The notes under the pieces are model-generated. The model saw nothing but the letters and a program-made list of their open reading frames with translations. It did not search any database and was not told where the DNA came from. DNA of 64,000 nucleotides, taken from Peptoclostridium sp965368085 (GTDB lineage Bacteria > Bacillota > Clostridia > Peptostreptococcales > Peptostreptococcaceae). The stretch's first letter is position 1. Every line of letters begins with the position of its first letter. Below are positions 15,917 through 24,776 of this stretch, in pieces. Position numbers and translations under genes: made by a program. The stretch covers positions 185,222 to 249,221 of the forward strand of contig CBDULP010000001.1 in the NCBI GenBank assembly GCA_965368085.1. The letters are read 5' to 3'.

Positions 15917-17295
15917 TAAATACTGCTCCTCTCTGCAAGGAAGTTCACTATTTCTTCCATTTTCATACCCCTTGAGCCCTTTACAAGCACAATGTCCTTG
16001 GGCATTACTATCTCTTCAATATATTTCGACGCTTCACTCCTGCTTTCAAAATGCATGCCGGATTTAAGCCCGTTTTTCAATGCTTCTTCCAAAATGTATT
16101 TGGAATCTCTTCCAACAGTTATTATTATGTCCACCTTTTCCGCCGCATGTCTTCCTACCATCTCATGTCCTTCCCTGGCATAGCTTCCCATCTCAAGCAT
16201 ATCACCTAAAATGCATATCTTCCTCCTGCCGTCGTAGGATGCTGCAAAATCTATTGCCGATTTCATGGAATCCGGGTTTGCATTATAAGCGTCATTAATT
16301 ATTATAAAACTTTTTTCTATAATGTCCAATCTCATTTTTTCGTTCTGGAAAAGAGCCACTCCGGATACTATGTCTTCCAAATCCACATTGGACTCGGCTC
16401 CCGCGCAAATCGCCGCAAGAGCATTATATATATTGTGCATTCCCCTGGAAGGTATGTAGAATTCAGTTTCAGTTCCATACATCATCACTTTGAATCTGAT
16501 GCCGCCTTCTTCCTGCTCATAACCTGTACATATTACATCGTTATGGCCTTCAAACCCAAATCTGACTATTCTATACCTGCCATTTGGCTCTATTCCTCTC
16601 AAATACTCATCGTCTCCGTTGACTATGAGAAGAGAGTCCTCATCAAAAAACTTTGTCACTTCCATCTTGGCCCTTAGTATGTTTTCCCTTGAGCCGAGAT
16701 TTTCTATGTGTGAATATCCTATATTTGTTATTATGGCCGTTTGAGGCCTCGCTATTGATGCAAGCATCTCTATTTCGCCAAGATCAGACATTCCCATCTC
16801 AAACACTGCCGCTTCATGAGTTTTGCAAAGTTGAAACATTGTAAGGGGAAGACCTATATGGTTGTTGAAATTGCCCTTGTTCCTGTGGGTATTGTATTTT
16901 TTCGAAAGCACATTGTAAACCATTGTCTTTGTACTTGTCTTTCCACAGCTTCCAGTTATGCCCACGCATTTCATGTCAAAAAGGCTCCTGTATCCCCTGG
17001 CTATATCCGCCAGAGCCGCTGTAGTATCTTCAACCTCCACTATGCTGCTCAGATCCCTTATAACATCTTTTACTTCCACTCCTATTTCCTTTATGAAACT
17101 CCTTGCGCCCTTTTCAAATGCATCTTCTATAAACGAATGACCATCGAATCTTTCTCCCTTTATGGCAACATATGTCTGGCCGGACTTCACAGTTCTCGAG
17201 TCGATGCATATGCTAGAAACCGTATCCATGGCATTCCCAGAATAAAGCCTACCTCTTGTCCACTCCAGTATATCTAATATTCGTACATTTTCCAT
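15916..17295 (-). CDS. murF: UDP-MurNAc-tripeptide--D-Ala-D-Ala ligase
   Basis: 459 residues. It adds D-Ala-D-Ala to the UDP-MurNAc-tripeptide. ATP loop GITGSCGKTSTKTMVYN (about 112-128), NNHIGLPLT, AVFEMGMSDLGEI, NDAYNANPDSMKSAI and GDMLEMG are family blocks. It starts two bases after the murE stop, behind a GGAGG within the murE end, and ends in the TAATG overlap with mraY. Confidence 0.95.
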   Translation of the reverse strand: MENVRILDILEWTRGRLYSGNAMDTVSSICIDSRTVKSGQTYVAIKGERFDGHSFIEDAFEKGARSFIKEIGVEVKDVIRDLSSIVEVEDTTAALADIARGYRSLFDMKCVGITGSCGKTSTKTMVYNVLSKKYNTHRNKGNFNNHIGLPLTMFQLCKTHEAAVFEMGMSDLGEIEMLASIARPQTAIITNIGYSHIENLGSRENILRAKMEVTKFFDEDSLLIVNGDDEYLRGIEPNGRYRIVRFGFEGHNDVICTGYEQEEGGIRFKVMMYGTETEFYIPSRGMHNIYNALAAICAGAESNVDLEDIVSGVALFQNEKMRLDIIEKSFIIINDAYNANPDSMKSAIDFAASYDGRRKICILGDMLEMGSYAREGHEMVGRHAAEKVDIIITVGRDSKYILEEALKNGLKSGMHFESRSEASKYIEEIVMPKDIVLVKGSRGMKMEEIVNFLAERSSI

Positions 17296-17296
17296 G

Positions 17297-18751
17297 CTAT
17301 TTTACCTCCAGGTATTTTCTGGCGATTTCCCTGTCGTCAAAATGTATTTTTTCACTTCCAATTATCTGATATGTCTCATGCCCTTTGCCCGCTATAACTA
17401 CCACGTCCCCTTCTTTTGCCATTGAAACCGCATTTTTTATGGCAATTTCACGATCTTTTTCCACTTGGTAGTTTTCGGCCGCTACATCCATTCCAGCGAG
17501 AACGTCCTTTATTATTTCATCCGGGTCTTCCGTCCTCGGATTGTCAGAAGTCACTATGCTCATATCACTGTATTTTTGGCTTATGCCCCCCATTACAGGC
17601 CTCTTTGTGGTGTCCCTGTCTCCGCCACATCCAAATACGGTTATTATCCTACCCTGTGCAAACGAACCTGCAGCCCTCAGTATGTTTTCAAGTGCATCAG
17701 GCGTGTGGGCATAGTCAACTATTGCAGTTTCTCCATTCTTGCCGCTTATGCTCTCAAATCTTCCCGGAACCCCTGCGCAAAGACCTATGCTCCTTTGAAT
17801 ATTCTCCCTTGAAACTCCCATAACATAAAGAAGCGCAGCTGCCGCCAATGAATTATACACACTGAATTCACCCGGTATTGAAAGCTCTATGTCTATTTCG
17901 TAATCCGGAGTAACCATTGTGTAAGTCACTCCCTCAGAAGAAATCTTGACGTCCTTTGCCATTATATCGGCGTTTTCTCTTATGGCATAGCTTATCCTTT
18001 TTGCCTTGGCCTCTTTTACATTGTCATATATCCTTCTTCCCCACTTATCGTCTATGTTTATTATATTGGCTTTTGAAGTCATGTGAAAAAGCTTTTCCTT
18101 TGCATTCATATAGCTTTCTATGTCATTGTGAAAGTCCATGTGCTCGGGAGTGAGGTTTGTAAATATGCCGTACTTGAAGTCACATCCATGCACCCTGTCA
18201 AGCTCCAGCGAATGCGACGATACCTCAATTACGCAGCTTCCTATTCCACTTTGAATCATTTCATGGAAATACTCCTGCAGTTCAAGGCTTTCAGGCGTCG
18301 TCCTTTCGGATTCAATATCCCTCTTTCCAGTGTATGTCTTTATGGTCCCTATTATCCCACTGTCTCTTCCCATGCTTTCAATCGATGATTTTACAAGATA
18401 CGTTATTGTAGTCTTTCCATTGGTTCCAGTCACCCCTGTGAGCTGTATGTCTTTTGAAGGATTGTTGTAAAAGTTGGATGCAGCTTTTGCCATTTCTTTT
18501 CTTGTGTTTTCAACCTTTACTACTACTGCGCCCTGTACGTCTATATCTTCCTGCGCCAAAAAAGCTCTGCATCCATTTTCATACGCCTTTGACGCATATT
18601 CATGCCCATTCGAGCTGAATCCCTTTATGCATATGAAAAGATCCCCTTTACACGCTTTTCTTGAGTCATAGCATATTCCCTCTATATCAGTATCCAAATC
18701 CCCACTAAAATCCAAAACTTCAATTCCGCATAAAATCTCTCTAAGTCTCAT
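17297..18751 (-). CDS. murE: UDP-MurNAc-L-Ala-D-Glu--diamino acid ligase
   Basis: 484 residues. It adds the third stem residue. ATP loop GVTGTNGKTTITYLVKS (about 107-123), TTPESLELQ, EVSSHSLELDRVHG, NLTPEHMDFH, DYAHTPDALENIL and VFGCGGDRD. The specificity stretch reads TSDNPRTEDPDEII; DNPR is the motif linked to meso-diaminopimelate rather than lysine, so a DAP-type wall is expected. GGAGG 6 bases before ATG. It opens the murE-murF-mraY chain. Confidence 0.95.
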   Translation of the reverse strand: MRLREILCGIEVLDFSGDLDTDIEGICYDSRKACKGDLFICIKGFSSNGHEYASKAYENGCRAFLAQEDIDVQGAVVVKVENTRKEMAKAASNFYNNPSKDIQLTGVTGTNGKTTITYLVKSSIESMGRDSGIIGTIKTYTGKRDIESERTTPESLELQEYFHEMIQSGIGSCVIEVSSHSLELDRVHGCDFKYGIFTNLTPEHMDFHNDIESYMNAKEKLFHMTSKANIINIDDKWGRRIYDNVKEAKAKRISYAIRENADIMAKDVKISSEGVTYTMVTPDYEIDIELSIPGEFSVYNSLAAAALLYVMGVSRENIQRSIGLCAGVPGRFESISGKNGETAIVDYAHTPDALENILRAAGSFAQGRIITVFGCGGDRDTTKRPVMGGISQKYSDMSIVTSDNPRTEDPDEIIKDVLAGMDVAAENYQVEKDREIAIKNAVSMAKEGDVVVIAGKGHETYQIIGSEKIHFDDREIARKYLEVK

Positions 18752-18802
18752 ATGCTACCTCCATTTGCAATTATATTAAAGCACTATGCCGTATCTCGTA
18801 CC

Positions 18803-18821
18803 GACAAATGCTCCATTTGTC
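18803..18821. repeat. Short perfect hairpin between the PBP gene and murE
   Basis: GACAAATG, loop CTC, CATTTGTC: an 8-bp perfect stem in the 96-base spacer. No T-run follows on the minus strand, so it is not a clear terminator; it may tune read-through or mRNA stability between the PBP gene and murE. Confidence 0.45.
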
Positions 18822-18847
18822 AGTTTGCCGCACTTTCAAATATTCGC

Positions 18848-21037
18848 TTAATTAAATTCGACACTTACAACGCTTCCAGCTCCCACTACACTTCCAGCAG
18901 CCGGCTCCTGCCCCACTGCCGTTCCGCTTCCCGTGGCCTTTAGCTTAAGGCCTATTCCCTGAAGTATGTTTCCGGCTTCCTTGATACTCTTTCCCGATAC
19001 TTCCGGAACAGTCACAACCTGGCCAATCTGTGTCTTTTGATCCTTGACGTCCAGTTTCATATAAAGCATTACGCTTGAACCTGCTGGAATCTTTGTGTTA
19101 GGGCTGGGGAACATGTCCATGACGATGTTTTCATCCGTAAACTCAGTGTTTGCAGGCTCTATAACCGGCTTTAAAAGACTCTCTTCAAGTATTTGCTTTG
19201 CTTTTCCCAAGGTTATATTTCTCACATCCGGTATGATTGCTTCATCAATGATCAAGCTGCTGCCCTCTCCCACATAGTAGTTTGGCTTGACATTGAGGTA
19301 TCTGAGAGTATCATACATAACTTCCTTAGCTATAGGCGCTGCTACAACTCCTCCATACGGCGAAATCCCATTCGGCTCATCTATCACTATGAGAGTCACT
19401 ATGTCAGGCCTTTCCGATGGAGCCATTCCCATAAACGATGCATAATAGCACCCACCGGCATATCTTCCGTCTATTACCTTTTGGGCGGTCCCAGTTTTTC
19501 CACCTACATGATACCCTGGAATGAAAGCCCTGTTTCCACCACCTTCGGATACTACGGATTCCATTATCCTTCTCATTGTTCTTGCTGTTTCCTTTGATAT
19601 TACAGTTCTGACCTGCTCAGGTTCAATTCTGTCCGTTATACTTCCCTTAGAATCCACATATGCTTTTACAACATGCGGCTTCATCAATACCCCGTCATTT
19701 GCTATTGCACTTATTGCGGTTATAAGCTGTATTGGCGTTACTGAATTCGCTTGGCCAAACGATATTGTAGCAAGCTCTACAGGCCCTACATTTTCCTCTC
19801 TATGATATATTCCAACCTGTTCTCCCGGAAGGTCTACTCCCGTTTTAGACATAAGGCCAAAAGCCTTTATGTACTCGTACAGCTTTTTTCTTTCAAGCCT
19901 TTGCCCAAGTTCAATCATAATGGGATTGCATGAATTCTGAACCGCCTGGGCAAGTGTTTCCTCCCCGTGTTTTCTTGGATATACGTGGCATTTTATTTTG
20001 CGGCCCGCAACCTCGGCATAGCCGTTGCAGTAGAATTTCTCACCCTCATACGTAAGCCCCTCTTCAAGCGCTGCGCTTACAGTTACCGGCTTAAATGTAG
20101 AACCGGGTTCATATGTGGCGTTTACAAGAGGGTTTTTCCACATGTCAAACCATCCTTTTACCTTTTGACTGCTGTCGTACGCCGCAAATTCCTGCTGGAA
20201 CCTTGGATATATTGGCATTCTGGGGTCATTTGGATTATAGTCCGGCTTCGATCCCATTGCAAGTATTTCTCCCGTGTTCGGATCCATCACTATACCCATG
20301 ACACTTTTGGCATTGTTTTCAACAAGCCCTTTGTCAAGCGCCTTTTCAAGATGGTGCTGCACAACCTCGTCTATTGTAAGTATAAGTCCTGATCCGTCTT
20401 TTGATTCATTGTATTTGCCGTTTTCATAGGGTATGTCCCTTCCGGAAGCGTCAGTTATGCTTATCATTCTTCCTGGAAGACCTCTGAGTTCCTTGTCATA
20501 CTCAAGCTCTACGCCAGCCTGGCCTGCGTTGTCAGAAGAAACATGACCTATCACATAAGGAGCAAAATTGCCATATGGATAGTATCTCTTGTTGTCCTTG
20601 ACTATCCATACACCCTTTATTCCTTCTTCTTGAATTTTTTTTGCAGGCTCCTCGTCTATCCATCTCGCAATCCTAACAAGACCATTTGTATCCTTGCTTA
20701 TATCCGAAAGTACTTGGGGCTTTTCAACCTGGAGTATCTGAGCTATTGCCTCTGCGGTCTTTTCCCTTATATCTTCGCCTATGCTTGATGGTTTTGCCCA
20801 TACTGTATACTTGGTTATGCTTATGGCCATTTCTTTGCCGTTTCGGTCATATATGGTGCCCCGCTTGGCTTCTATAGGTATGTCTCTGACTTGCTGCGCC
20901 AGTGCTTTTTCAGTCAGCCATTCGTTCTTAACTATTTGTATGTATCCAAGCCTCATTATAAGTGCTAGGAATGCAAATAGCACAGAGCTTTGCAGCAAAA
21001 AAAGCCTTCTCTTGTTCTTTATTTTGACTTCAGCCAA
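18848..21037 (-). CDS. Class B penicillin-binding protein with PASTA domains (FtsI/SpoVD type)
   Basis: 729 residues. Short cytoplasmic start and one membrane helix (about 12-30), PBP dimerisation domain (about 50-220), transpeptidase domain (about 250-580) with SxxK in EPGSTFKPV, SxN in NSCNP and KTG in VGGKTGTAQK, then two PASTA repeats (about 600-665 and 670-729). It cross-links septal or cortex peptidoglycan with the SEDS protein encoded downstream. PASTA repeats and the place before murE fit both FtsI/PbpB and SpoVD. The start is a TTG 8 bases after GGGAGG. Confidence 0.93.
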   Translation of the reverse strand: MAEVKIKNKRRLFLLQSSVLFAFLALIMRLGYIQIVKNEWLTEKALAQQVRDIPIEAKRGTIYDRNGKEMAISITKYTVWAKPSSIGEDIREKTAEAIAQILQVEKPQVLSDISKDTNGLVRIARWIDEEPAKKIQEEGIKGVWIVKDNKRYYPYGNFAPYVIGHVSSDNAGQAGVELEYDKELRGLPGRMISITDASGRDIPYENGKYNESKDGSGLILTIDEVVQHHLEKALDKGLVENNAKSVMGIVMDPNTGEILAMGSKPDYNPNDPRMPIYPRFQQEFAAYDSSQKVKGWFDMWKNPLVNATYEPGSTFKPVTVSAALEEGLTYEGEKFYCNGYAEVAGRKIKCHVYPRKHGEETLAQAVQNSCNPIMIELGQRLERKKLYEYIKAFGLMSKTGVDLPGEQVGIYHREENVGPVELATISFGQANSVTPIQLITAISAIANDGVLMKPHVVKAYVDSKGSITDRIEPEQVRTVISKETARTMRRIMESVVSEGGGNRAFIPGYHVGGKTGTAQKVIDGRYAGGCYYASFMGMAPSERPDIVTLIVIDEPNGISPYGGVVAAPIAKEVMYDTLRYLNVKPNYYVGEGSSLIIDEAIIPDVRNITLGKAKQILEESLLKPVIEPANTEFTDENIVMDMFPSPNTKIPAGSSVMLYMKLDVKDQKTQIGQVVTVPEVSGKSIKEAGNILQGIGLKLKATGSGTAVGQEPAAGSVVGAGSVVSVEFN

Positions 21038-21059
21038 TTCCTATTCCTCCCAATCAACG

Positions 21060-21443
21060 CTAATGTACATCAATATATACAATTTGCTCATCTTTTGGAT
21101 AGTCCATTCCAAACTGCTCCCTTGCTTCCTTTTCTATTTTAGCACTGTTGGTATTCATTTCAAGCTCATAATAAAGCTCTTTTTTCCTGTTTATAGTGTC
21201 TTCCAGTTCTCTGCTTAACGAATGTTCCTCGTAGTTAAGCTTTGATATTGTCGAGTATCTGCTCATGAGCATGAATATCGAAACTATAAAAAATATGGAC
21301 GCCCCCGTCTTCAGCCTTGATGATCGTTTTTTTGACCTCGCATTTTTAACCCTTGCTCCAACTAACTTTTTATTTGCATCTTTTTGGGGCTTTGCCGTTT
21401 TTCTGTATTTTTCGATATTTGTGACATTCGACCTTTTACCCAT
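21060..21443 (-). CDS. ftsL: FtsL-like division protein (septum formation)
   Basis: 127 residues: a long basic cytoplasmic N terminus (1-45, many K and R), one membrane helix (about 47-62), and an extracellular coiled coil (about 68-105) followed by a conserved-looking tail (AREQFGMDYPKDEQIVYID). This layout and the place between rsmH and the PBP gene identify FtsL; DivIC/FtsB has the same design and cannot be excluded. It forms a trimer-like subcomplex with FtsQ to activate septal synthesis. RBS AAGGGTG. Confidence 0.8.
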   Translation of the reverse strand: MGKRSNVTNIEKYRKTAKPQKDANKKLVGARVKNARSKKRSSRLKTGASIFFIVSIFMLMSRYSTISKLNYEEHSLSRELEDTINRKKELYYELEMNTNSAKIEKEAREQFGMDYPKDEQIVYIDVH

Positions 21444-21461
21444 AAAATCACCCTTTTCGGA

Positions 21462-22394
21462 TTATTTTTTTTGTGCTATCCTAAGCTTTGCACTTCTTGA
21501 CCTTGGGTTGACCTCTATTTCTTCACTACTTGGAAGTATCGGCTTTCTAGTAATTATCTTGACTTCGCTTTTCTTGTCACACATGCACATAGGAAGCTCT
21601 GGAGGACATATGCAACTTTTTGCAAGCTCTTTGAATGCATTTTTAACTATTCTGTCTTCAAGGGAATGGAACGTTATTATGCATATCCTGCCGCCCTTGT
21701 TCATGATCGATACCGCATCATTTATAGTCCTTTCTATTACATCCAGTTCCCTGTTGACCTCTATCCTTATGGCCTGGAAAGTCCTCTTTGCAGGGTGGGG
21801 CCCGTCCATTCTCGCCTTCTTGGGAACAGCCCTTTTTATTATGTCCACAAGCTCAAGAGTAGTCTCTATCTCTTTTTCCTCTCTTGATTCGACTATGAAT
21901 TGAGCTATTCTCGCGGCCCAGTTTTCCTCTCCGTATTCCTTTATTATCCTCTCAAGTTCTTTTTGGGAGTAACCGTTTACGACTTCCTTTGCTCCCATTT
22001 TCATCCTGTTGTCCATTCTCATGTCAAGTGGCGCATCCTGCATGTACGAAAAGCCTCTTTCAGCCTCGTCAAGCTGGTGTGATGAAACTCCAAGGTCAAG
22101 AAGCAGTCCGTCTATCTTCTCTATTCCAAGCTTTTCAATCTCCGACTTTATGTTTTCAAAATTGCTGTGCACAAGCCTTACCCGGTCTCCATACGGCTTT
22201 AGCCTATCCTTTGCAGTGTTTATCGCATTTATGTCCTGATCAAACCCTATCAAAATACCATCCTTTAGCTTTTTCACTATCTCAGTGGAATGCCCAGCCC
22301 CACCCATTGTTCCATCAACATATATTCCATCAGGCTTTATGTCAAGCCCCTCTATGCATTCATTCAAAAGTACCGAAACATGATTAAATTCCAA
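21462..22394 (-). CDS. rsmH: 16S rRNA (cytosine-1402-N4)-methyltransferase RsmH
   Basis: About 310 residues. It methylates N4 of C1402 in 16S rRNA. SVLLNECIEGL, VDGTMGGAGHS (SAM site, about 23-33), DGLLLDLGVSSHQLD, ERGFSYMQDAPLDMRMD, FHSLEDRIVK and a Ser/Arg-rich end (EVNPRSRSAKLR). Start chosen at TTG 22394 (MEFNHVSVLLNE, the standard family opening), preceded by GGGAG; an ATG at 22421 would add nine non-conserved residues. First gene of the division cluster; the mraZ that often precedes it is absent. Confidence 0.94.
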   Translation of the reverse strand: MEFNHVSVLLNECIEGLDIKPDGIYVDGTMGGAGHSTEIVKKLKDGILIGFDQDINAINTAKDRLKPYGDRVRLVHSNFENIKSEIEKLGIEKIDGLLLDLGVSSHQLDEAERGFSYMQDAPLDMRMDNRMKMGAKEVVNGYSQKELERIIKEYGEENWAARIAQFIVESREEKEIETTLELVDIIKRAVPKKARMDGPHPAKRTFQAIRIEVNRELDVIERTINDAVSIMNKGGRICIITFHSLEDRIVKNAFKELAKSCICPPELPMCMCDKKSEVKIITRKPILPSSEEIEVNPRSRSAKLRIAQKK

Positions 22395-22450
22395 ATTATA
22401 TCTCTCCCAACTTTTAGGCATTTTCAAGAAATACCTTGTTTATATCTTCT

Positions 22451-22481
22451 ATTATACAATGTAAGCATATGAACTTGTCAT
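22451..22481 (-). promoter_or_regulatory. Probable sigma-A promoter of the rsmH-ftsZ cluster
   Basis: Minus strand: ATGACA (22476-22481), 19-base spacer, TATAAT (22451-22456), about 50 bases before the rsmH start. The spacer is a little long, but the -10 is perfect. Confidence 0.5.
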
Positions 22482-22555
22482 AGTACCATATTACTAGTCA
22501 TAATGCCGTGCTTAATCTTCATTTAATTATAACTTGAATCACTTCCCATGGCAAA

Positions 22556-22587
22556 GCCGCATAGCTTCGCCTGCGGCCCTATGCGGC
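22556..22587 (-). terminator. Hairpin overlapping the lgt stop codon
   Basis: GCCGCATAG and CTATGCGGC form a 9-bp stem with a 14-base loop; the lgt TAG is in the stem. Only TTT follows, so it may be a weak terminator, leaving part of the transcription to reach rsmH. Confidence 0.5.
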
Positions 22588-23319
22588 ATTTTTGTTCCTT
22601 CTTATCATTATGCTGTTTATAATTACGGCTACGGCTATGAGTGCTACGCTTATCACCTGGGCCATTCTAAGCGGCCCTAGCATCAGACTGTCAGTCCTAA
22701 GGCCCTCTATCCAAAAACGTCCCAGTGAATAAGCCATCATATACACTACCATAACCTGGCCTTCATATTTTTTTCGTCTTCTCATAAGAAGAAGCAGTGC
22801 AAACACGCCTATATTCCATATGGATTCATATAGAAATGTCGGATGGACTCTCACTCCATCCACCATTATTCCCCACGGCAGGTCCGTAGGCCCTCCATGG
22901 GCTTCCTGGTTTATGAAATTCCCCCATCTTCCTATGGCTTGGCCGAGTATGAGGCTGGGCGCCGTAATGTCCACGAGCTTTGGAAAGCTGAGTTTTTTAA
23001 TTCTGCAGAATATATACCCTGCAAGCACCCCGCCTATGACGCCTCCGTGTATTGCCATTCCTCCCAGTCTCGTGTTGATCATCTTCAAAAAATCTCCGCT
23101 GTAATAGCTCCAGTTGAATATGACATAATATGCCCTTGCGCCAATTATGGACGAAGGTATGACCACAAGAAAAAGATCCAGCATTGTGTTTTCTTCAATG
23201 CCCTGCCTTTTGGCTTCTCTAAGCGCAAGTACCATTCCGATCAGTATTCCTGCAGCCATGAGTATGCCGTACCATCTTATGTCTATTCCAAATATCCTAA
23301 ATGCAACGGGATCTATCAT
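22579..23319 (-). CDS. lgt: Prolipoprotein diacylglyceryl transferase
   Basis: 246 residues, seven membrane segments. It moves diacylglycerol from phosphatidylglycerol to the lipobox cysteine of prolipoproteins. Seen: RWYGILMAAGILIG near the N terminus, GARAYYVIFNW, GGMAIHGGVIGG and the signature GRWGNFINQEAHGG (about 138-151). GGAGG RBS. It lies between the ymfH peptidase gene and the division cluster. Confidence 0.96.
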   Translation of the reverse strand: MIDPVAFRIFGIDIRWYGILMAAGILIGMVLALREAKRQGIEENTMLDLFLVVIPSSIIGARAYYVIFNWSYYSGDFLKMINTRLGGMAIHGGVIGGVLAGYIFCRIKKLSFPKLVDITAPSLILGQAIGRWGNFINQEAHGGPTDLPWGIMVDGVRVHPTFLYESIWNIGVFALLLLMRRRKKYEGQVMVVYMMAYSLGRFWIEGLRTDSLMLGPLRMAQVISVALIAVAVIINSIMIRRNKNAA

Positions 23320-23408
23320 AATTGCACCTCCAAGTTTCTACTGTATCCCATTAAAATATAATATTCTACTGTATTTCAATGAAAATCCAAATCCCTTTAC
23401 AGCCCGCA

Positions 23409-23436
23409 AAAAAGCCAGGCAAAAGCCTAGCTTTTT
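23409..23436 (-). terminator. Terminator after ymfH
   Basis: Minus strand: AAAAAGCTAGGC, loop TTTT, GCCTGGCTTTTT, with one mismatch in a 12-bp stem and a T-tract at the end. It separates ymfF-ymfH from lgt. Confidence 0.75.
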
Positions 23437-23474
23437 CATACTTCATTATAATTGTAGCAAGTTTTAAAGTCAAT

Positions 23475-24764
23475 TTATTTGGGGTGTATTATTGATATTA
23501 CGCTGTTTTCCCTGTTGAAATGGTCAAAAAGTCTTTTTTGAACGCTTTCAAATTCTATTTCCTTTAATACATCCATATAGTCAAGAAGGTTTACCCCCTT
23601 GAAATGGTACGATATGAAATTGTTTGCTATGAATTCAAGAGAATCGAAATATTTTATGAAGGCCCCTATGTGCTTTTTCTTTATTCTCTCGAACTTTTCC
23701 CTGTCAATGCCTTCATTCTTATACTTTTCAATGTATTCAAACATCTTCTCCCTTACCTTGTACGGATCCTTGGACTCTCCGCCCGCAACCGTATATCCGT
23801 AATCAGGCAAAAGAGTGTAAGAAGCCGAGAAGTTTTCGTTTATAAGGCCTCCCGAATAAAGCTCATCGTAAAACTCGCTTCCCTTTTTGAATATCATGTC
23901 TATAAGTATGTCCGTCTCGAGTTCCTTTTTAAGAAGGGTTTTTCCAAAATCCCCGACCTGTGTCTCCTTGAACCCTATATTGAACATAGGCATTGAAACC
24001 GAAAGGCTCTCAACCATCTCTTCAATGCTTATGTTGGACGGTTCTTCTGGCTGGAATCTTTCTATTTCCCTTTGTGCAAGGGTCTTTTCCTGGTCTTTCG
24101 AAGACCTTTTGACTACATCGACTATATTGTCCCAGTCAAGGTCACCCACTACAAACAGCGCCATATTCTGAGGGCTGTAGAATGTATTGTAGCAGTCGTA
24201 AAGTTCTTCCTTTGTTATATTGTATATGCTCTCCACCGTTCCCGCTATGTCTATCTTGTTAGGGTGCTCAACATACATAGCCTTGAGCGTATTGAAATAA
24301 ACTTTCCAATCGGCATTGTCGTCATACATCTTTATTTCCTGGGCAATTATTCCCTTTTCTTTTTCAACATTCTCATCTGTAAAATAAGGCGATTGTACAT
24401 ATTCTATAAGATGCTCAAGAGCCTCATAAAAGTTTGCGGTGGCAGTGAAAAGATATGATGTCATTGTGAAATTGGTGTATGCATTTGCACTCACACCAAG
24501 CTTTGCAAACCTGTCAAAGGCATTTCCCCCGTCAGGCTGCTCGAACATCTTGTGCTCAAGAAAATGTGCTATACCTTCATTGACTATTAGTTTTTCGCTT
24601 TTTCCAAGCGGTATGAATTCAAGGTCGTTTGACCCGTAATTTGTCGAAAATACAGCATACTGTTTTGTGAATCCCTTTTTGGGCATGTAGAAAATTTCAA
24701 GCCCGTTTTCAAGCTTTTCATAGTATAATTCTTCCTTTAATATATCGTTTGTCATCTTTTCCAA
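23475..24764 (-). CDS. M16 family zinc peptidase, YmfH-like
   Basis: About 429 residues in two M16 repeats. The inverted zinc motif HFLEH (in GIAHFLEHKMFE, about 60-71) and the downstream acid in KEKGIIAQEIKMYDD (about 138) form an active metal site. It is paired with the inactive homologue upstream. In Bacillus the YmfF/YmfH pair is genetically linked to 5-aminopentanol modification of elongation factor P. Start: the stop of ymfF is followed directly by GGGGGTG; TTG at 24764 has better spacing than GTG at 24773. Confidence 0.85.
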   Translation of the reverse strand: MEKMTNDILKEELYYEKLENGLEIFYMPKKGFTKQYAVFSTNYGSNDLEFIPLGKSEKLIVNEGIAHFLEHKMFEQPDGGNAFDRFAKLGVSANAYTNFTMTSYLFTATANFYEALEHLIEYVQSPYFTDENVEKEKGIIAQEIKMYDDNADWKVYFNTLKAMYVEHPNKIDIAGTVESIYNITKEELYDCYNTFYSPQNMALFVVGDLDWDNIVDVVKRSSKDQEKTLAQREIERFQPEEPSNISIEEMVESLSVSMPMFNIGFKETQVGDFGKTLLKKELETDILIDMIFKKGSEFYDELYSGGLINENFSASYTLLPDYGYTVAGGESKDPYKVREKMFEYIEKYKNEGIDREKFERIKKKHIGAFIKYFDSLEFIANNFISYHFKGVNLLDYMDVLKEIEFESVQKRLFDHFNRENSVISIIHPK

Positions 24765-24776
24765 ATCCCACACCCC

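Noticed and set aside
18752..18847. Separate promoter directly before murE
   Set aside because: A TATAAT-like string lies just before the murE RBS, but there is no -35 box and the start of transcription would fall on the RBS itself.
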